DNA of 64,000 bases, taken from Armillaria gallica (Eukaryota; Basidiomycota; Agaricomycetes; Agaricales; Physalacriaceae). Every line of letters starts with the position of its first letter. Position 1 is the stretch's first letter. The position numbers and the translations under genes were made by a program. Positions 35,573-47,507 of the stretch are shown here, one piece after another. Under the pieces are notes generated by a model. That model did not search any database. It saw nothing but the letters and a program-made list of their open reading frames with translations, and had not been told where the DNA came from. Location: the NCBI GenBank assembly GCA_037576215.1, contig JBANDB010000006.1, forward strand, positions 2,604,001 through 2,668,000. Reading direction: 5' to 3'.

Positions 35573-37402
35573 ATGGACAACCAGCCAGAGCCTAACGAGC
35601 CATGGCTGGTCCTTCTGCCCCTCCTCATTGTTCTCTCTACCTTTCTCTTTCTTCTCCTTCTCTTCCTGCTATGTATCCTTCTCCTACGCAGGCGCCGCTC
35701 CATCATCCTACGCGATTCCGATGGGCCCATCGACATGAGCAGGGAGGACCTCATCCACGGCGAAGGCGGTTTTGAAGGCGTAGAGTCCCGGTGGCTGGAG
35801 AGCGTCTCAGAGAATGCTCGGAGAGATTATTTGCGAGCTAGAGGTACGTGCGACCGTGCTGGTATCGCTTCCCTTCTCACCCTTATTTCCCTCAGATTAC
35901 CAGCTGCAATACCCTCCAAACTCCCTTCCAACAGACATAACTCTATCTCAGTTTCTCTCCATCCAGGAAAAGGGCGTTTCGGCGTGGTGCTTCGAGCCAG
36001 ATTACGAAACCGTCAACTCCCTACTCGTGCATGCGAGAACCGAAATTACATTTCTTCCTGACCCAGCTTCGTCGTCATGCGTACAGTCAAACCTACCTCT
36101 TCCCAAACTGAATGAAGTTCTACTACTGGGAGATCAAGATGTTTGATCTTCCTCCGACAACCAATGTGGCCGTGGGCCTAGCGACCAAGCCGTATCCTCC
36201 TTTCCGCCTTCCTGGTCAGAGCCGGTACTCTGTTGCCTACCTTCTCCAATGGCGACAAGTCGCACAATTATCCATTCACTGCATCGTCGTTCAACGCTTC
36301 TCTAAAGGAGGGCGACATCCTAGGTGTCGGATATCGTCCCAGAACAGGCACAGTCTTCTTCACTAGGAACGGCCGGAAACTCGATGATGCGTATGTCGGC
36401 CTGAACCGATTCAACCTCTTCCCTACCATTGGTGCCGACGGTCCCTGCAGCGTCCATGTGAACCTTGGGCAAGGAGGCTTCGTCTTCGTTGAAGCCAACG
36501 TCAAGAAATGGGGTCTTGCGCCGAGCGTTGGTACACTGGCACCGCCCCCCGCTTACGGTAGTGAACGCGGCAGCATCTTGCTTGATGTCGGCGGTCGCAT
36601 CAGACTGCCACCTGATGGTACGCCACCCAGCAGTCCTGGCGGCTCGCCCTCGCGCCGTTTACATCGAACTCGTCGTCCACGACAGCCGGCGGGAGAGCCC
36701 ATTGTCTCGTCACCACTCAGGACGTCGGAGCTCTTTAACCCGCCGCCGCCTATCACACCCGTTGACGAGGAGCATGGTGAGACCGTTTCGTCATCACGGA
36801 GATACATTTCACCCACAGATCTACCTTTCCATGTGCCTCCGAATACTAATCTTCCTGCTACGCCTGGCGATTCTAATATGGACCCAGGTGCAGAAGACGA
36901 GGGCAGTCGTTCACTAAGGTCCTCCCCCTCCACCTCATCGAGATCGCTATCGCCCGAAGGTGCGCGAAACCCATTTACGACGCCTCGGCGTCACCGTTAC
37001 TCGCTCACTCATATCGCGGCGTCCTTATCCGACTCAGGATCCTCAGACGTGACAGTCCAGGTACATCCTCCTCCCGACTCTCCTATGAGCCCTGCAAATC
37101 CACCAACGCCTAATCACCGTGATATCCATTTGCAGGCGCTGTCATCAAATAGGCACCGACCGGGTAGTCCAGAAAGTGTTGTTAGCGACGGAGATGACGA
37201 TGATAGACTGAGGAATGGGAGCTTGTCTAGACGAGACCCTCCTGCCTATTCGCCGTTGGATGCGTTCACCTACGCCGATGGGGTTCACATTGATTTACCC
37301 GCAGAGTTTATCGCTGCAGCTTTGGAAGGAAATTCTATACCTGCGAGTGCACTGGGACAGGCTAATGGGTCGCGAGATAGGCGACGCAGTCGAAGGCATT
37401 AA
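35573..37402 (+). CDS. EAR1: Ear1/Ssh4-like SPRY adaptor of the Rsp5 ubiquitin ligase
   Basis: Ear1 and Ssh4 are endosomal membrane adaptors that bring cargo to the NEDD4-type ligase Rsp5 through PPxY motifs. Exons are 35573..35843 and 35896..37402. A single transmembrane helix (LVLLPLLIVLSTFLFLLLLF) is followed by an RRRR stop-transfer. The SPRY domain includes YYWEIKMFDLPPTTNVAVGL, YPPFRLPG, DILGVGYRPRTGTVFFTRNG and FPTIGADGPCSVHVNLGQGG. Two PPAY motifs are visible, one just after the SPRY domain and one near the C-terminus before SPLDAFTYADG. The rest is Ser/Pro-rich. Two one-base extras, near 36112-36121 and 36236-36242, break the frame within SPRY. Removing them gives about 591 residues. 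Confidence 0.87.
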
Positions 37403-37769
37403 GTATACGACAGTGTATGTATGTGGGTGCCCGTGTGTTTACCTTACTGTTTCGCGTGCGGTACTGAGGGTTTGCAGTATTAGTGCGAAACGACTATATA
37501 TGATGATGATGATGATGATATGTTGTAATAAATCTCCTGGTCATTATGATTGTGGCTGAATGTTCCGAGTGAGGGTCGTCCGACTTTGGCCGGAGATCTG
37601 CGCCTGTACATGATCCCCGTTCGTCGGTCTTTTTCTTCATCACAGAACGAGGCTGTATTAAATTCTCTTCCAATGTCCTGGAAGAATTTCTCCAGAAATA
37701 GATATAATGGGTATATAGTCCGCCTCCTCCCCAAAAACTCGTACACTGGGCGTGTACAGAACACAGGTG
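37403..37769. other. Convergent 3' region with a trinucleotide microsatellite
   Basis: The stretch separates the stops of EAR1 and the small membrane protein. It contains a (TGA)6 run at 37501-37519 and otherwise plain 3' UTR-like sequence. Confidence 0.5.
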
Positions 37770-38248
37770 TCACCGATTGATGATCACAGCATGGACACTG
37801 GGTCGCTGGGGAAATGATGGTAAAAAAACGACGGGCAAGCTGTCAAAAAACGACTCACGTATCTACGGCCTTCGAGGTAGCCTGTATCTGCGTCGTGCTT
37901 CGCATTCTTCTCGTCGACAAAAGCAGCCTTTGCTGGTTTCGCCAGTATTCCGGCCGCCTCAGTAAGATCGACCGCCTCGATCTTCTCAACGTCATCTTTT
38001 CGCCGGAACCACTGGCGCAGCTTCCGTTTTGGCCAGTTTGCAAACGCCACCCACAGCACAAACAGCAACACCACAAATGCAACAGCCATGATGATCCCCA
38101 CGTACTTGTCCAGCCCCTTCCCATCGTCGCCCTGGTCGCTTTGGTTCGCGTCGATCCCGTCTGTCGGGGACCCGCATCTGTTTCCTGTGCACACATCTCT
38201 TCTCTGCAGTGGTCTGCCGACGAGTGTCGAGGTAAGGAGCAATAGCAT
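37770..38248 (-). CDS. Small single-pass membrane protein
   Basis: I recognise no family. Exons 38248..37859 and 37805..37770 give 141 residues. MLLLLTSTLVGRPLQRR could be a short signal peptide ending at a dibasic site. A Cys-containing, Asp/Gly-rich segment follows (VCTGNRCGSPTDG), then one transmembrane helix (VGIIMAVAFVVLLFVLWVAF, about residues 47-66). A basic cytosolic stretch (NWPKRKLRQWFRRK) and an acidic tail come after. The topology would be N-outside. Skipping the intron would change only the last dozen residues. A role in surface signalling or as a cell-wall anchor is speculation. Confidence 0.62.
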
Positions 38249-38642
38249 GTCCCAGTGCAATCGAGGACGGGGAATAGACGGAGGAAGACAGTTCGCCGCA
38301 GCAGTGGACGACAGCTTACCACGGCGTTCAAGTGGTATATAGTGTTCGGAACGACGGAGGTTGCCAGTCGTGTTCGCTCCCTTATACATAAGTCGACGGG
38401 TGACGGCCGGCTCAGAGCCTTTGATGCTCCACTATTAGAATGCATTGGATAACACTCATAAATATGTCCATCAAACTTCGTCTGTATACCAAGACAAAGA
38501 TAAAAATATGGTGCTGCGTATGTGACAACAACTTAATGGTAACGTGTTCAATGATAGGGCAGGGTAGCAATGATACAGTCATGGTTACAATTCAGCGGGA
38601 TTTCCTACAGAAACAAGCATACCTTCTCTACCGTTGTTTTCT
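38249..38642. other. Intergenic, no gene seen
   Basis: The 394 bases between the start of the small membrane protein and the stop of AspRS, both on the minus strand, hold promoter and 3' UTR sequence only. No supported open frame is present. Confidence 0.4.
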
Positions 38643-40642
38643 CTACGGCTCTAGCCTTTTCGGGTCCCTCGGGAATAATGAAGCCCGTCTGATGTTGTTC
38701 AGTTTCAAGAACAGCATCAACACCCGTTCCAAACCTATGCCCCCTCCACCGTGCGGGGCGCACCCAAGTCGGAATCCATCGATGTAGCCTTTCATTGATT
38801 CAGGGTCAACACCTTTGCTGCGCATCTTCTCAGCTAGAAGGTTAGGTTCGTGTATGCGTTGTGCCCCCGATAGAATCTCTTCTCCCCGCATGAAGAAGTC
38901 ATAAGAGTTTGAGAGTAACTGCACAGCGCCGCTTAGTGGGCTCTGCGCAACAATAGAGCGATGACGAAGCTTACCGGGTCGTCTGGGTCAGCCATGGTAT
39001 AGAACGGCCTCAATGCCATAGGGAACTTATCAATGATGTAGTAATCAGTGTCGTATTTCGCCTTGACGATCTGGCCGAGTCGTTTCTCATTTTCGGTGCT
39101 ATACATAACCCAAAATGAGTTACCGTCCCCCGACAGCATGGATGAGCGAATACACGAACCTAAAATCATCTAAAACATCTCTCGAAACGCCGTCCTCAAC
39201 AAGAAGCTCTACAGCTTCTTTGAAAGTCAGCTTGAGCGTCCCTTCCGGTCCTTCTCTCCATTTAAATTCTTCGGCTGGGAATTGCTTTCCGACAACGTCG
39301 ATTTCTTTCTTGTATTTCTCCCGAAGACCCTTGAAGATGCTCAAGAATAGTCCGTCTAGAAGTTCCAACACTTCATGGTAGTGCTCTTCGATCGTCATTT
39401 CCAGATCAAGACCCATGAACTCTGTCATATGTCGGTGCGTGTTAGAGTCCTCCGCTCGGAACACAGGTCCGATCTCGTACACTCGTTCAAAGTCAGCAGC
39501 AATGGCCATCTGCTTGGCAAGCTGAGGAGATTGTGCAAGGAAAGCGCTCCCTGGTATCCACCGTGAGAAATATAGCCGGAAATATGACAGCAAAATTGAA
39601 TACCCTTGAAGTAGCTAACTTTGAACACAGATGCACCCGATTCAGTGGCTGCCCCCTGTAGCTTAGGGCTGTGGATCTCTATGAATCCCTTGGCGCTGAG
39701 GTGTTCGCGGAAGAGATCCCCGACAGCGGCCTGGAGCTTGAATACAGCCTGGTTCGTTTGGGTCTAGCAAGCATTCTTCGGGTTAGGCATGAGGCGTTAA
39801 CGAAGGACGGAGAAACTTACGCGAAGATCAAGTACGCGATTGTTCAATCGTGTATCCAGAAGAACTTTATTAAACTGTGTTTCAGCCGCTTCTACTTCAG
39901 CATCGCCCCGAGAAGCGTCATCTAAAGAGAAAGGCAGCCTGGTGTCCAGACCAGCAACGAGATGGATCTGTATAAACGGGTAAGTGATTTAGACGATGTG
40001 CAAAGATAACCAACACGCACCTGCGATAAGTGCACCTCGACATCCCCGACGCTAGCACTTTTGATGATCTCCGGAGTCTTCTTGACGACACCCTCGACGA
40101 GCACGATACTCTCATCAGCTAAGCCGGCTGTCCATTTAACCATCTGCTTGGAAATCTTCTCAGGCGTCACAGTCACAAGAGCTTGGACGGAATCGGTTCG
40201 TTGACGAAGGTTAAGAAAAACCATCTTGTTTCCTTGCGCACGGGATGTCTGCACGCGGGCCCTGAACAAGACAGTCTCTCCATCGCGCGAGGAAAACGTC
40301 GATATCTGAGCGTATTGCCTACGGGGACGCGATTGGGATTGATTGAGGGGCAAAGGTCCGTAGAATTCAGTAGCAAATCCTATCGATGACAATGACCTCA
40401 GATAGATAGGTCAACAGAGAGGCGCATCTGCTTACTTCTTCAGCCGCAGCTTTCTGCATGGCTAGTTCTTGTTGTTTTGCAGCTTTTTCGGCAGCCTTTT
40501 TCTCCTTTTCAGCGGCTTTGGCGCGTTTCTTAAGTTCGCTTTTCGATGGGCCAGATGGTGCGTCGACGACTCTATCTTTGGGTAAGGAATGGCCTAGGAA
40601 AGCTCTAGGTGCGACTCACTGTTCTGGAGTAGGTTCTGCCAT
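38643..40642 (-). CDS. DPS1: Cytosolic aspartyl-tRNA synthetase
   Basis: This class IIb synthetase charges tRNA-Asp. Exons: 40642..40620, 40575..40436, 40379..40021, 39967..39821, 39763..39604, 39550..39160, 39098..38975, 38918..38643; summed length is divisible by three. A Lys/Ala-rich N-terminal extension ([20 protein letters not shown]) precedes the OB-fold ([20 protein letters not shown]). Motif 1 lies in the [11 protein letters not shown] region, motif 2 in [20 protein letters not shown] and motif 3 in [18 protein letters not shown]. Exon 2 reads in a frame that fits neither neighbour, but the two offsets cancel. A lost G at its donor and an extra base at its 5' end explain both. It is divergent from AAT1, with starts 242 bases apart. 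Confidence 0.92.
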
Positions 40643-40884
40643 GATGAACAATGAAACGGTTCGGTGCTATTCCGTTCGGTGTATTCGAGTCAAGATGAGT
40701 GCACGACTGGATAGGTCCTGATTTGGCCTTGATGAGCCTAGGCCCTGTTATCTAATCTATGATCGGATAAAATCGCCGCCATACATCCGCTTTAGCACCG
40801 CCATGCCGAGTTATGCCGAAAAACGGACCCCACAAAACGTTAAATTTAAGCAAACCTTGGTATTTGAAGTTGTACCCTACCATC

Positions 40885-42425
40885 ATGCTCGCCAGTTCTG
40901 TCGCCCGTCGCTCCTTGGGAAACAACACCCTTCGCACTCTTTCTACTTGGTCCGCTGTACCCGCAGGTCCTCCCGACCCCATTCTCGGTGTGTTCTTACC
41001 TGTCACCATTGACATTACCTGACTTTGATCTTGTGGAAACGTACAGGCGTTTCCGAAGCCTTCAAGGCTGATAAGGATTCCAGAAAGATCAATTTGGGTG
41101 TAGGAGCCTACCGTGACGGTACTGGCAAGCCTTATGTTCTTACCAGTGTCAAGAAGGTCCGATTATTGACGTGACTCGATGATTTCTCGAGACTTATACT
41201 TATACAGGCTGAAGACCTTATTGCCACCAACCATCCCGACAAGGAGTATCTTCCTATCACTGGTCTCCCCGAGTTCACCAAAAATGCCGCCAAGCTTGCC
41301 TACGGCGCTGACAGCGTACCCCTGAACCAGGGTGCGGTACGTCTGTCCTCGTGTCCTTACCGCGTTCCGTGTACTCAATTTACCCCAAGATTTCTGTGAC
41401 TCAGTCGATCTCCGGAACGGGTGCCCTTCGTATTGGAGGCGCTTTCCTTGCCCGTCACTATCCCCACTCCAAGGTCATTTACCTCCCCACTCCTTCCTGG
41501 GGTAACCACACTCCGATCTTCCGTGACTCCGGACTTGAAGTCAGGAACTATCGCTACTTTGACAAGGGCACGGTTGGATTGGATTTTGAAGGCTTGAAGG
41601 CTGACCTCAAGGTATGTCATTGCAAACGTGTTTCGCTTCCTGCAATTTACGCGACTTTCCAGGCAGCTCCAGAACAATCGATCGTGTTACTCCACGCTTG
41701 TGCGCACAACCCTACCGGTATCGACCCTACACTGGAACAATGGAAGGAAATCTCCGACATTGTCCAGGAGAAGAAGCTCTTCCCATTCTTCGATATGGCG
41801 TATCAGGGCTTCGCTTCCGGGTCTACTTCGCGTGATGCTTTCGCTGTTCGTCACTTTGTGTCGCAAGGACATCAAGTCGCTCTTGCGCAGTCTTTTGCCA
41901 AGAACATGGGCTTGTATGGCGAGCGTGTTGGCGCGTTCTCCCTGACGACCGCTGACCCCGCTGAAAAGGCTCGGGTAGACAGTCAGCTCAAGATTGTTAT
42001 CCGACCCATGTACTCTAACCCCCCGATGCACGGTGCTTTGATTGCCAATGGTATTCTCAGTGACCCTGCATTGTATTCCGAGTGGGAGGCTGAAGTCAAG
42101 GGCATGGCTGACAGAATTATCTCGATGAGAGAGAGGCTGTACAACATGTTGAGCAAAGACCTCAAGACACCTGGTGAATGGGGCCACATCAAGAGCCAGA
42201 TTGGAATGTTCAGGTGCGCTGCTTTCGAGGGCATTGCCAACCTCTCTTCACTGACACGATTTTTCCAGCTTCACTGGTCTTACTCAACCTCAGACCAAAG
42301 CCCTGGCTGAGAAGGCCCATGTGTACATGACCGCTGATGGACGTATCTCAATGGCGGGCTTGAACGCCGGAAACATCGAATACTTTGCAGAAAGTGTCGA
42401 CGCTGCTGTCAAGGGTAACCTTTAG
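40885..42425 (+). CDS. AAT1: Aspartate aminotransferase, mitochondrial
   Basis: This PLP enzyme interconverts aspartate and oxaloacetate with glutamate and 2-oxoglutarate and feeds the malate-aspartate shuttle. Exons 40885..40987, 41047..41156, 41208..41336, 41390..41611, 41663..42213 and 42269..42425 give 423 residues with exact phases. The N-terminus [20 protein letters not shown] is a clear mitochondrial presequence. [42 protein letters not shown] (Asn contacting PLP) and [16 protein letters not shown] (Schiff-base Lys) are diagnostic. The C-terminal Arg for the substrate carboxylate is in [11 protein letters not shown]. This gene has no frame breaks. Confidence 0.95.
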
Positions 42426-42619
42426 ACGAAAAAATACTTACTGGTCGTGTATAGAGCATTAGCCTCTCGCCGGTTTTAGAAACGTGGCATTACGAGTTGC
42501 AATGAAATATATTTGGCAATAGACGTCACGATATATTCGGACAGGCGCGCTTCGATTTAGCTTTGTAACGCGTCAAGCTCACGTCCTGCCTTCCACATGC
42601 ATCACTGACCGCTCGAACC

Positions 42620-45083
42620 ATGGACCCTCTCCGGATACCGTCGACGACGACGAGCACTCGTAGTCCGTCGCCAGCAATACCTGGCGCATGGCCCACGACG
42701 CCGTTGCACAAACGCTCTCTTACTTGTCCGATTCCAACCCAAGCCAACGCCCAGTCTCAGCATGTACCTGCGTCTGCGACGTTGCCTGAGCCTCTGCATC
42801 TCGACCGTGTTTTGAACTTTCATCAAAGGCTCTCTTTGGCTCTGTCTGAACCCGATAATAATTCCAAGAAACAAGCCTCTTTTACTGTTACTCCATCCTG
42901 CCCCAATGCGTCGCCATCTATGCCTTCAGATGATTCGGATTTGACGAAATACAATCCAGTGCGTCCATTTTCTGCTTCGATTATGAGCTTATTTACATCA
43001 GATTATCCTACTAGAACGATACTTCACTTTCTGTGGTGGTAAGTCGCCTGCTGCTCGTGTGACGCGGAAGTTACATTTAAAGCCTAGGATACTTCAGTTG
43101 CTACTTCCTGCACTTCACCTATGACCCCAGAGCGAGTCTTGGTCAAATCGCTGGTTGAACCGTCGCCCTCGTCTCAAATGAACGACAACGTGCGCATACA
43201 TGGACCGAAAACCCGGAATCATGCGACTAGCTCAGAGCCAGATAACATATTCGGCAAAGGCAGCCCTGGCAATCCTAGTGCATCGTTCCATGGTCAAGCT
43301 GTGCTGGCCAACTCATCTTTTTCATCGTCTCCCTGCCCGTCACCGACCTCCCCAATGGTTTTCAACTCCCCGAGCCCGTCTATCCTCCCTCCTCGAAGTA
43401 GAACCCGGACGAACTCTTCTCAAGCCTCTTATGACCACCTCAGCTCTCTCTCTTGCATGACGTCCTCTGAAGAAGACTTTGGCGTTGTACGTACACGCGA
43501 ACCTTCCCGATCGTTGTCGCCAAGCCCGTCATCCCATGCTTCACGGTACAATCAAGCACTAAGGATGCCCATGCTCTATACACCAGAGCGTGTTTCGCCC
43601 TCAGTAGAAGAACTTGCTCCGCCTACTATACCTATGCTAACAGGCCTTTCCCTTCCTGGCACCCCAGACGATAGTCTGAGCATAGACGGGAACCCTGTTC
43701 TGAACAGCTTCCTCGCTTCTCCTCAATCCGAGGTAAACGAGCATGAGTGGACTCTGACATTGTCTGCAGTGACTCCCACCAACTCTGTCTCCGTACATGA
43801 CACATCTCCATCTTTATCACTGTCACCGACGTCATCATTCAGAGCGCAATTAAACCTAGATGCGGCTGAACATGTCCTCAATTTTCCTTCTCATAATCCT
43901 TCATCAGCCGGTGCTTCTGTAGAGCCGTCTCCAGCCATTGGAATGTCAGAGACCGGTTCTCTGGAGACTAGCGCCGCGGAGTATGCTGCAGCCGTCATGT
44001 CCTCTGTATGGAGCTCCCACAACCCTTCCCTTGACCCCATTGTTATCGAGACTACCACCAGGGTTGAAGTGTCGGACGACAATAACCGTCACACGCGTAG
44101 TGATGCCTCAGACAGACCTGCTCGTGCAGGGTCTCGCCAATCATGGAATAAAAAGCGAGAGATACTGCATAGAGTGAAAAAGTTTGGAGGGAGGGTGTTG
44201 CAATTGTTGACCGGGGGGGCTGGACGCGAAGAGCGTAGGAAAGAACTTCCCGGACCTCATAGTGCTCCTTTAATGCGGACACCGTCACCTCCTGGCATCC
44301 CATCTCTTGACCTTGGTGATGATGTTCGTTCGCTAGAGCGAGGGTCAAGCGACGAAGGAAACGTGAGTTTGGAGGTTCATGTTCATATTCAACGACTAAT
44401 ACCTTTCCCTCTTTTTCTGACAGTCTCGCATCCGTAGACCGCGCCCCAGTTTGACTGCACATACCTATACACCCGTGGACACCAGTGCAAATACCCCGCC
44501 ACCCTCCATTCGCGTCTTACCACCCAGTGCTCCTACGTCCCCATATACAAACAGTGGCGCTGTACCAAAATCTGAATCAGACGTCGTTGCGAACGCTCAA
44601 ATTGCAATGCATGCTCGTCCCAAAACATTAGCCGAAATCAAGTCTGGCCACCGATTTTCTCTCTCTGCTATCACCCGTCTCACCCGACCTTCTTCCCCAC
44701 CCTCGGCATCTTCAGTCCTGATATCTCCACCCAGACGGCGACGTCCCGTTTCTGCACTTGCTTTGCCATCGAGGAGACCCGACAGTATTCAGTTTGACAC
44801 CCAGAATATGTCTTTGCAGGACGCTGATGTTCCAGTGGTTCGCCCAGGCCGTCGAAGCACCTCTGCAAACTTGCTTCCTCCGCCTGGTTTAAATATTCCA
44901 TCCACAAGGAGAGCACCTAGTCCAGAACCTGTCGCCGGACCATCTCGTGTTCGGTTTTCACTTGACGTAGAAACGGCGAAAAAGAACAACCGTCGCCGCT
45001 TCTCTTTATCTGCCCTCTCTACCTTTGCTGCTGGATTGAAAGAAGAGGGTTCGTGGGCTAGACACCAGCCAAATGGGTATTGA
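42620..45083 (+). CDS. Serine/proline-rich protein of unknown function
   Basis: I recognise no family. Exons 42620..42958, 43002..43038, 43098..44362 and 44424..45083 close in phase to 766 residues. The protein is almost wholly disordered, rich in SPS/TPS motifs that look like proline-directed or CK1 sites. Two basic islands stand out: SRQSWNKKREILHRVKKFGG near residue 460, followed by a GR-rich stretch, and NRRRFSLSALSTF at the C-terminus, preceded by a related HRFSLSAITRL about 130 residues earlier. The repeated RFSLSA motif may be a docking or phosphorylation module. Codon use and intron style match its neighbours. A signalling or cytoskeletal scaffold is possible but unproven. Confidence 0.65.
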
Positions 45084-45135
45084 GATACACTGCAATATTC
45101 ACTGGAATGCATGGAAATAAAAGTACAAATAGATT

Positions 45136-46377
45136 TTAGATATCCAAGTCCTCGTCAGGATCGTCGTCGTCAATATCATCCGCAGAATCTGGATCGTATA
45201 GGATAGACCCTGCTGTTGGTGCCGGCGTCTCAAGCGCTTTACCTACCAACAATGAACATAATGTGGTATGCCATAATATATGGGCGTACCTTCGTGAGCA
45301 TATGGCAATGGAACTTGCGATCTTGCCTGTTGTTGAGAGGGAGTGAGATTCAAGTTAAATGATAAGTTTTGAGTTGGATCCGGAGCAGCCTAGCCAAATT
45401 GAGATGAGAGCAGAGAGTAAAGACTAGTATCACGTACTTCTTCGACCGGTGTTTTACCAAATACTTTTTTCAAGCTCTCCATAGACGTCAACTCGACGGG
45501 AGAACTCTGCGTGACGTCCCAACCCTCCAGAACCCTCTCCACAGCCTTCCGTCTGCCAGAATGGTCACCTCCATCTCGTAATATGACCTCTACAACAAAC
45601 TCTCCGCTCGTGCCAGAACCCTCACCGTCTTGACCAAATATTATGCGTTCCAAATCAGATTCGCGCTCGCTCACAGGTAGGAAGACACCCCAAAATTTGG
45701 GTTCTGGCGAAGCAGGTGGCGGCGGCGTTAGGTATTCTGTGGCGAGGTGGATGAGGAGCGCAGGTGGATGGGCAATTAATTGGGCCAAGGCGGACGAGAA
45801 GGAGGTCTGTACAAGTAATGGTAGGAGGGGGCATGTATTTTGCATGTGGAGGGTCAAGCGAGAGGGGCCTAGGCGATAATTAGAATTTTAGTGGGATACT
45901 GAAAAAAGACGTCGACGTACTAGGACGCGCCAATAATTTAGAGAGTAATCCGCGGAGAAATTTGTACGACTCTGCGACGCTGCCAATATCGGACAACAAG
46001 GTATCCACGGAGTCGATTACGACGTGCAGCTGCTGCGAAGGACCTTGTGGAATGACGGGTTGGAAGGCTGCCAGTGGACTTGAGGATAACAACTCACAGT
46101 TTTCGACGGCATTCGAGATAAAATCTCTAGGATCTATCCAATTATCATCGTAGCCCGGTACACTGGCTATGCGGTCGTACGCGGTTAGACCGGCGGCGTC
46201 TTCATTGATTAGACTTGAAGGGAGATGTAGAAAACAGAACAATAGAGTTTCTTGTTCTTTCTTGCCTGACGAGGTTTCAATAGCTTTACGGAGCAAGGGC
46301 AGCGTTGACTGTGCGACAGATGACTGGAGGATTACTAGAGGATGGCGGCTGGATTGAAGAGTGTCTGAAATGAACAT
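45136..46377 (-). CDS. ELP5: Elongator complex protein 5
   Basis: Elp5 is part of the Elp4-5-6 ring of Elongator, which modifies wobble uridines of tRNA. Exons 46377..45921, 45868..45438, 45389..45290 and 45242..45136 give 364 residues. The RecA-like body starts MFISDTLQSSRHPLVILQSS and contains QLHVVIDSVDTLLSDIGS. The conserved C-terminus NLSFNLNLTPSQQQARSQVP, then LPYAHEGK, and an acidic end (ILYDPDSADDIDDDDP) is the clearest Elp5 mark. Phases are exact. It converges with the Ser/Pro-rich unknown (53 bases between stops). Confidence 0.88.
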
Positions 46378-46472
46378 GGTAAGAGAGCAAGCTGGTCATG
46401 GTGAAAGGCTGAAATCGAATTCCGTATATGACCCAAATAGAAGATAAATAACAACTAGTATAATAATTACAA

Positions 46473-47352
46473 CTACCGGGACGCTGTCGTCTCTCTTTTC
46501 TCCCATTCCGACCTTTCCAAGACCCTTTTGCTCGGCCTCCATTTGAATACACCAATTGGTTCAAGGACCGACTCTGTTTTGAATCCTGCAGCAGTGTAGC
46601 AAGGTCCGGTAAATGTGACCAAAGGATTGTCAATGCCTTCTACACGCTGAACGGTAGGACTAGACGTAAAAGCATGACGGACAGCATGTGCAAGAAGATC
46701 ATCCTGAACGTCGGTAGACCGATACTGTTCGTCAACGGAGAAGTGGGTAATCACCGCGGTGGAGGATACTGGCTGGCTTTTCTTCTTTTTGGCGCCCGGA
46801 TTGGAATCGGAATCGAGCGATGCATCAACGGCAATCAGGCCGACGAAACTATCTCCGTATTCGAGCAGCCAAAAACCAGAGGCTGGAGTACGAGCATAAT
46901 AGCCAGCCAAGTCACGCATATCTGGCTTTCGTAGGACGGTTTGCAGTACTTTTTCGAAATACGGTCGATTTATCCTTGATAACCTAGTTCAAAACATGAA
47001 TAGATATATGTTTGGAGGCATACTCACCAATCAGCCAATGCTAAGATGGGTACTGAGAGGCAAGCAAATGCTGGCACGGGCCTCAAATAAGACATATAGC
47101 CGTGGTAAGCGTCAGGCCACCATTGCATATACTGGATCCAGATGCATGATAGTGCAACCCATATACTGATAGTCAAAGGGTGCAGCCAGGCTGATCCACA
47201 ATAAGGTCCTGTAATCCAAGGTAACGCTGAATCCACTCACTTTTAGTGTTCGCCGTCGTCAGCCCCTCCATATTCGCCTTGCCAATCGTGAATTTCGCAA
47301 GCTTTTCATCTTCTGGCTTGAACGAGCGTATACGTGCAGTGGGCTCAACCAT
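46473..47352 (-). CDS. Membrane-linked GNAT-type acetyltransferase-like protein
   Basis: The substrate is unknown. Exons 47352..47241, 47190..47028 and 46974..46473 give 258 residues. The N-terminus MVEPTARIRSFKPEDEKLAK resembles the first strand of a GNAT fold. Two hydrophobic helices follow (TISIWVALSCIWIQYMQWW and PVPAFACLSVPILALADW). The rest of a GNAT-like domain comes after: GFWLLEYGDSFVGLIAVDAS, AVITHFSVDEQYRSTDVQDD and AFTSSPTVQRVEG. The acetyl-CoA loop is degenerate (QYRSTDVQ instead of a Q/RxxGxG), so activity is doubtful. Membrane-spanning helices inside a GNAT fold are unusual, resembling the NAT8 architecture. Confidence 0.75.
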
Positions 47353-47507
47353 CCTGGGCAGGGCGAAAATACAGCATGGTCGCAGATAAAATTCATTATT
47401 AAGGACGGAAGCAGAGCGCACGTTTGTCGAGTTTGAATTGGTTCGGGTAGATCCGAGTCTAAGCCAAAAGCGGAATCGATCGACATCCGATCTCTCTATC
47501 CGCCACC

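Noticed and set aside
36233..37402. A separate gene starting inside EAR1
   Set aside because: The frame continues the SPRY domain of EAR1 after a one-base slip; the start would lie in mid-domain.
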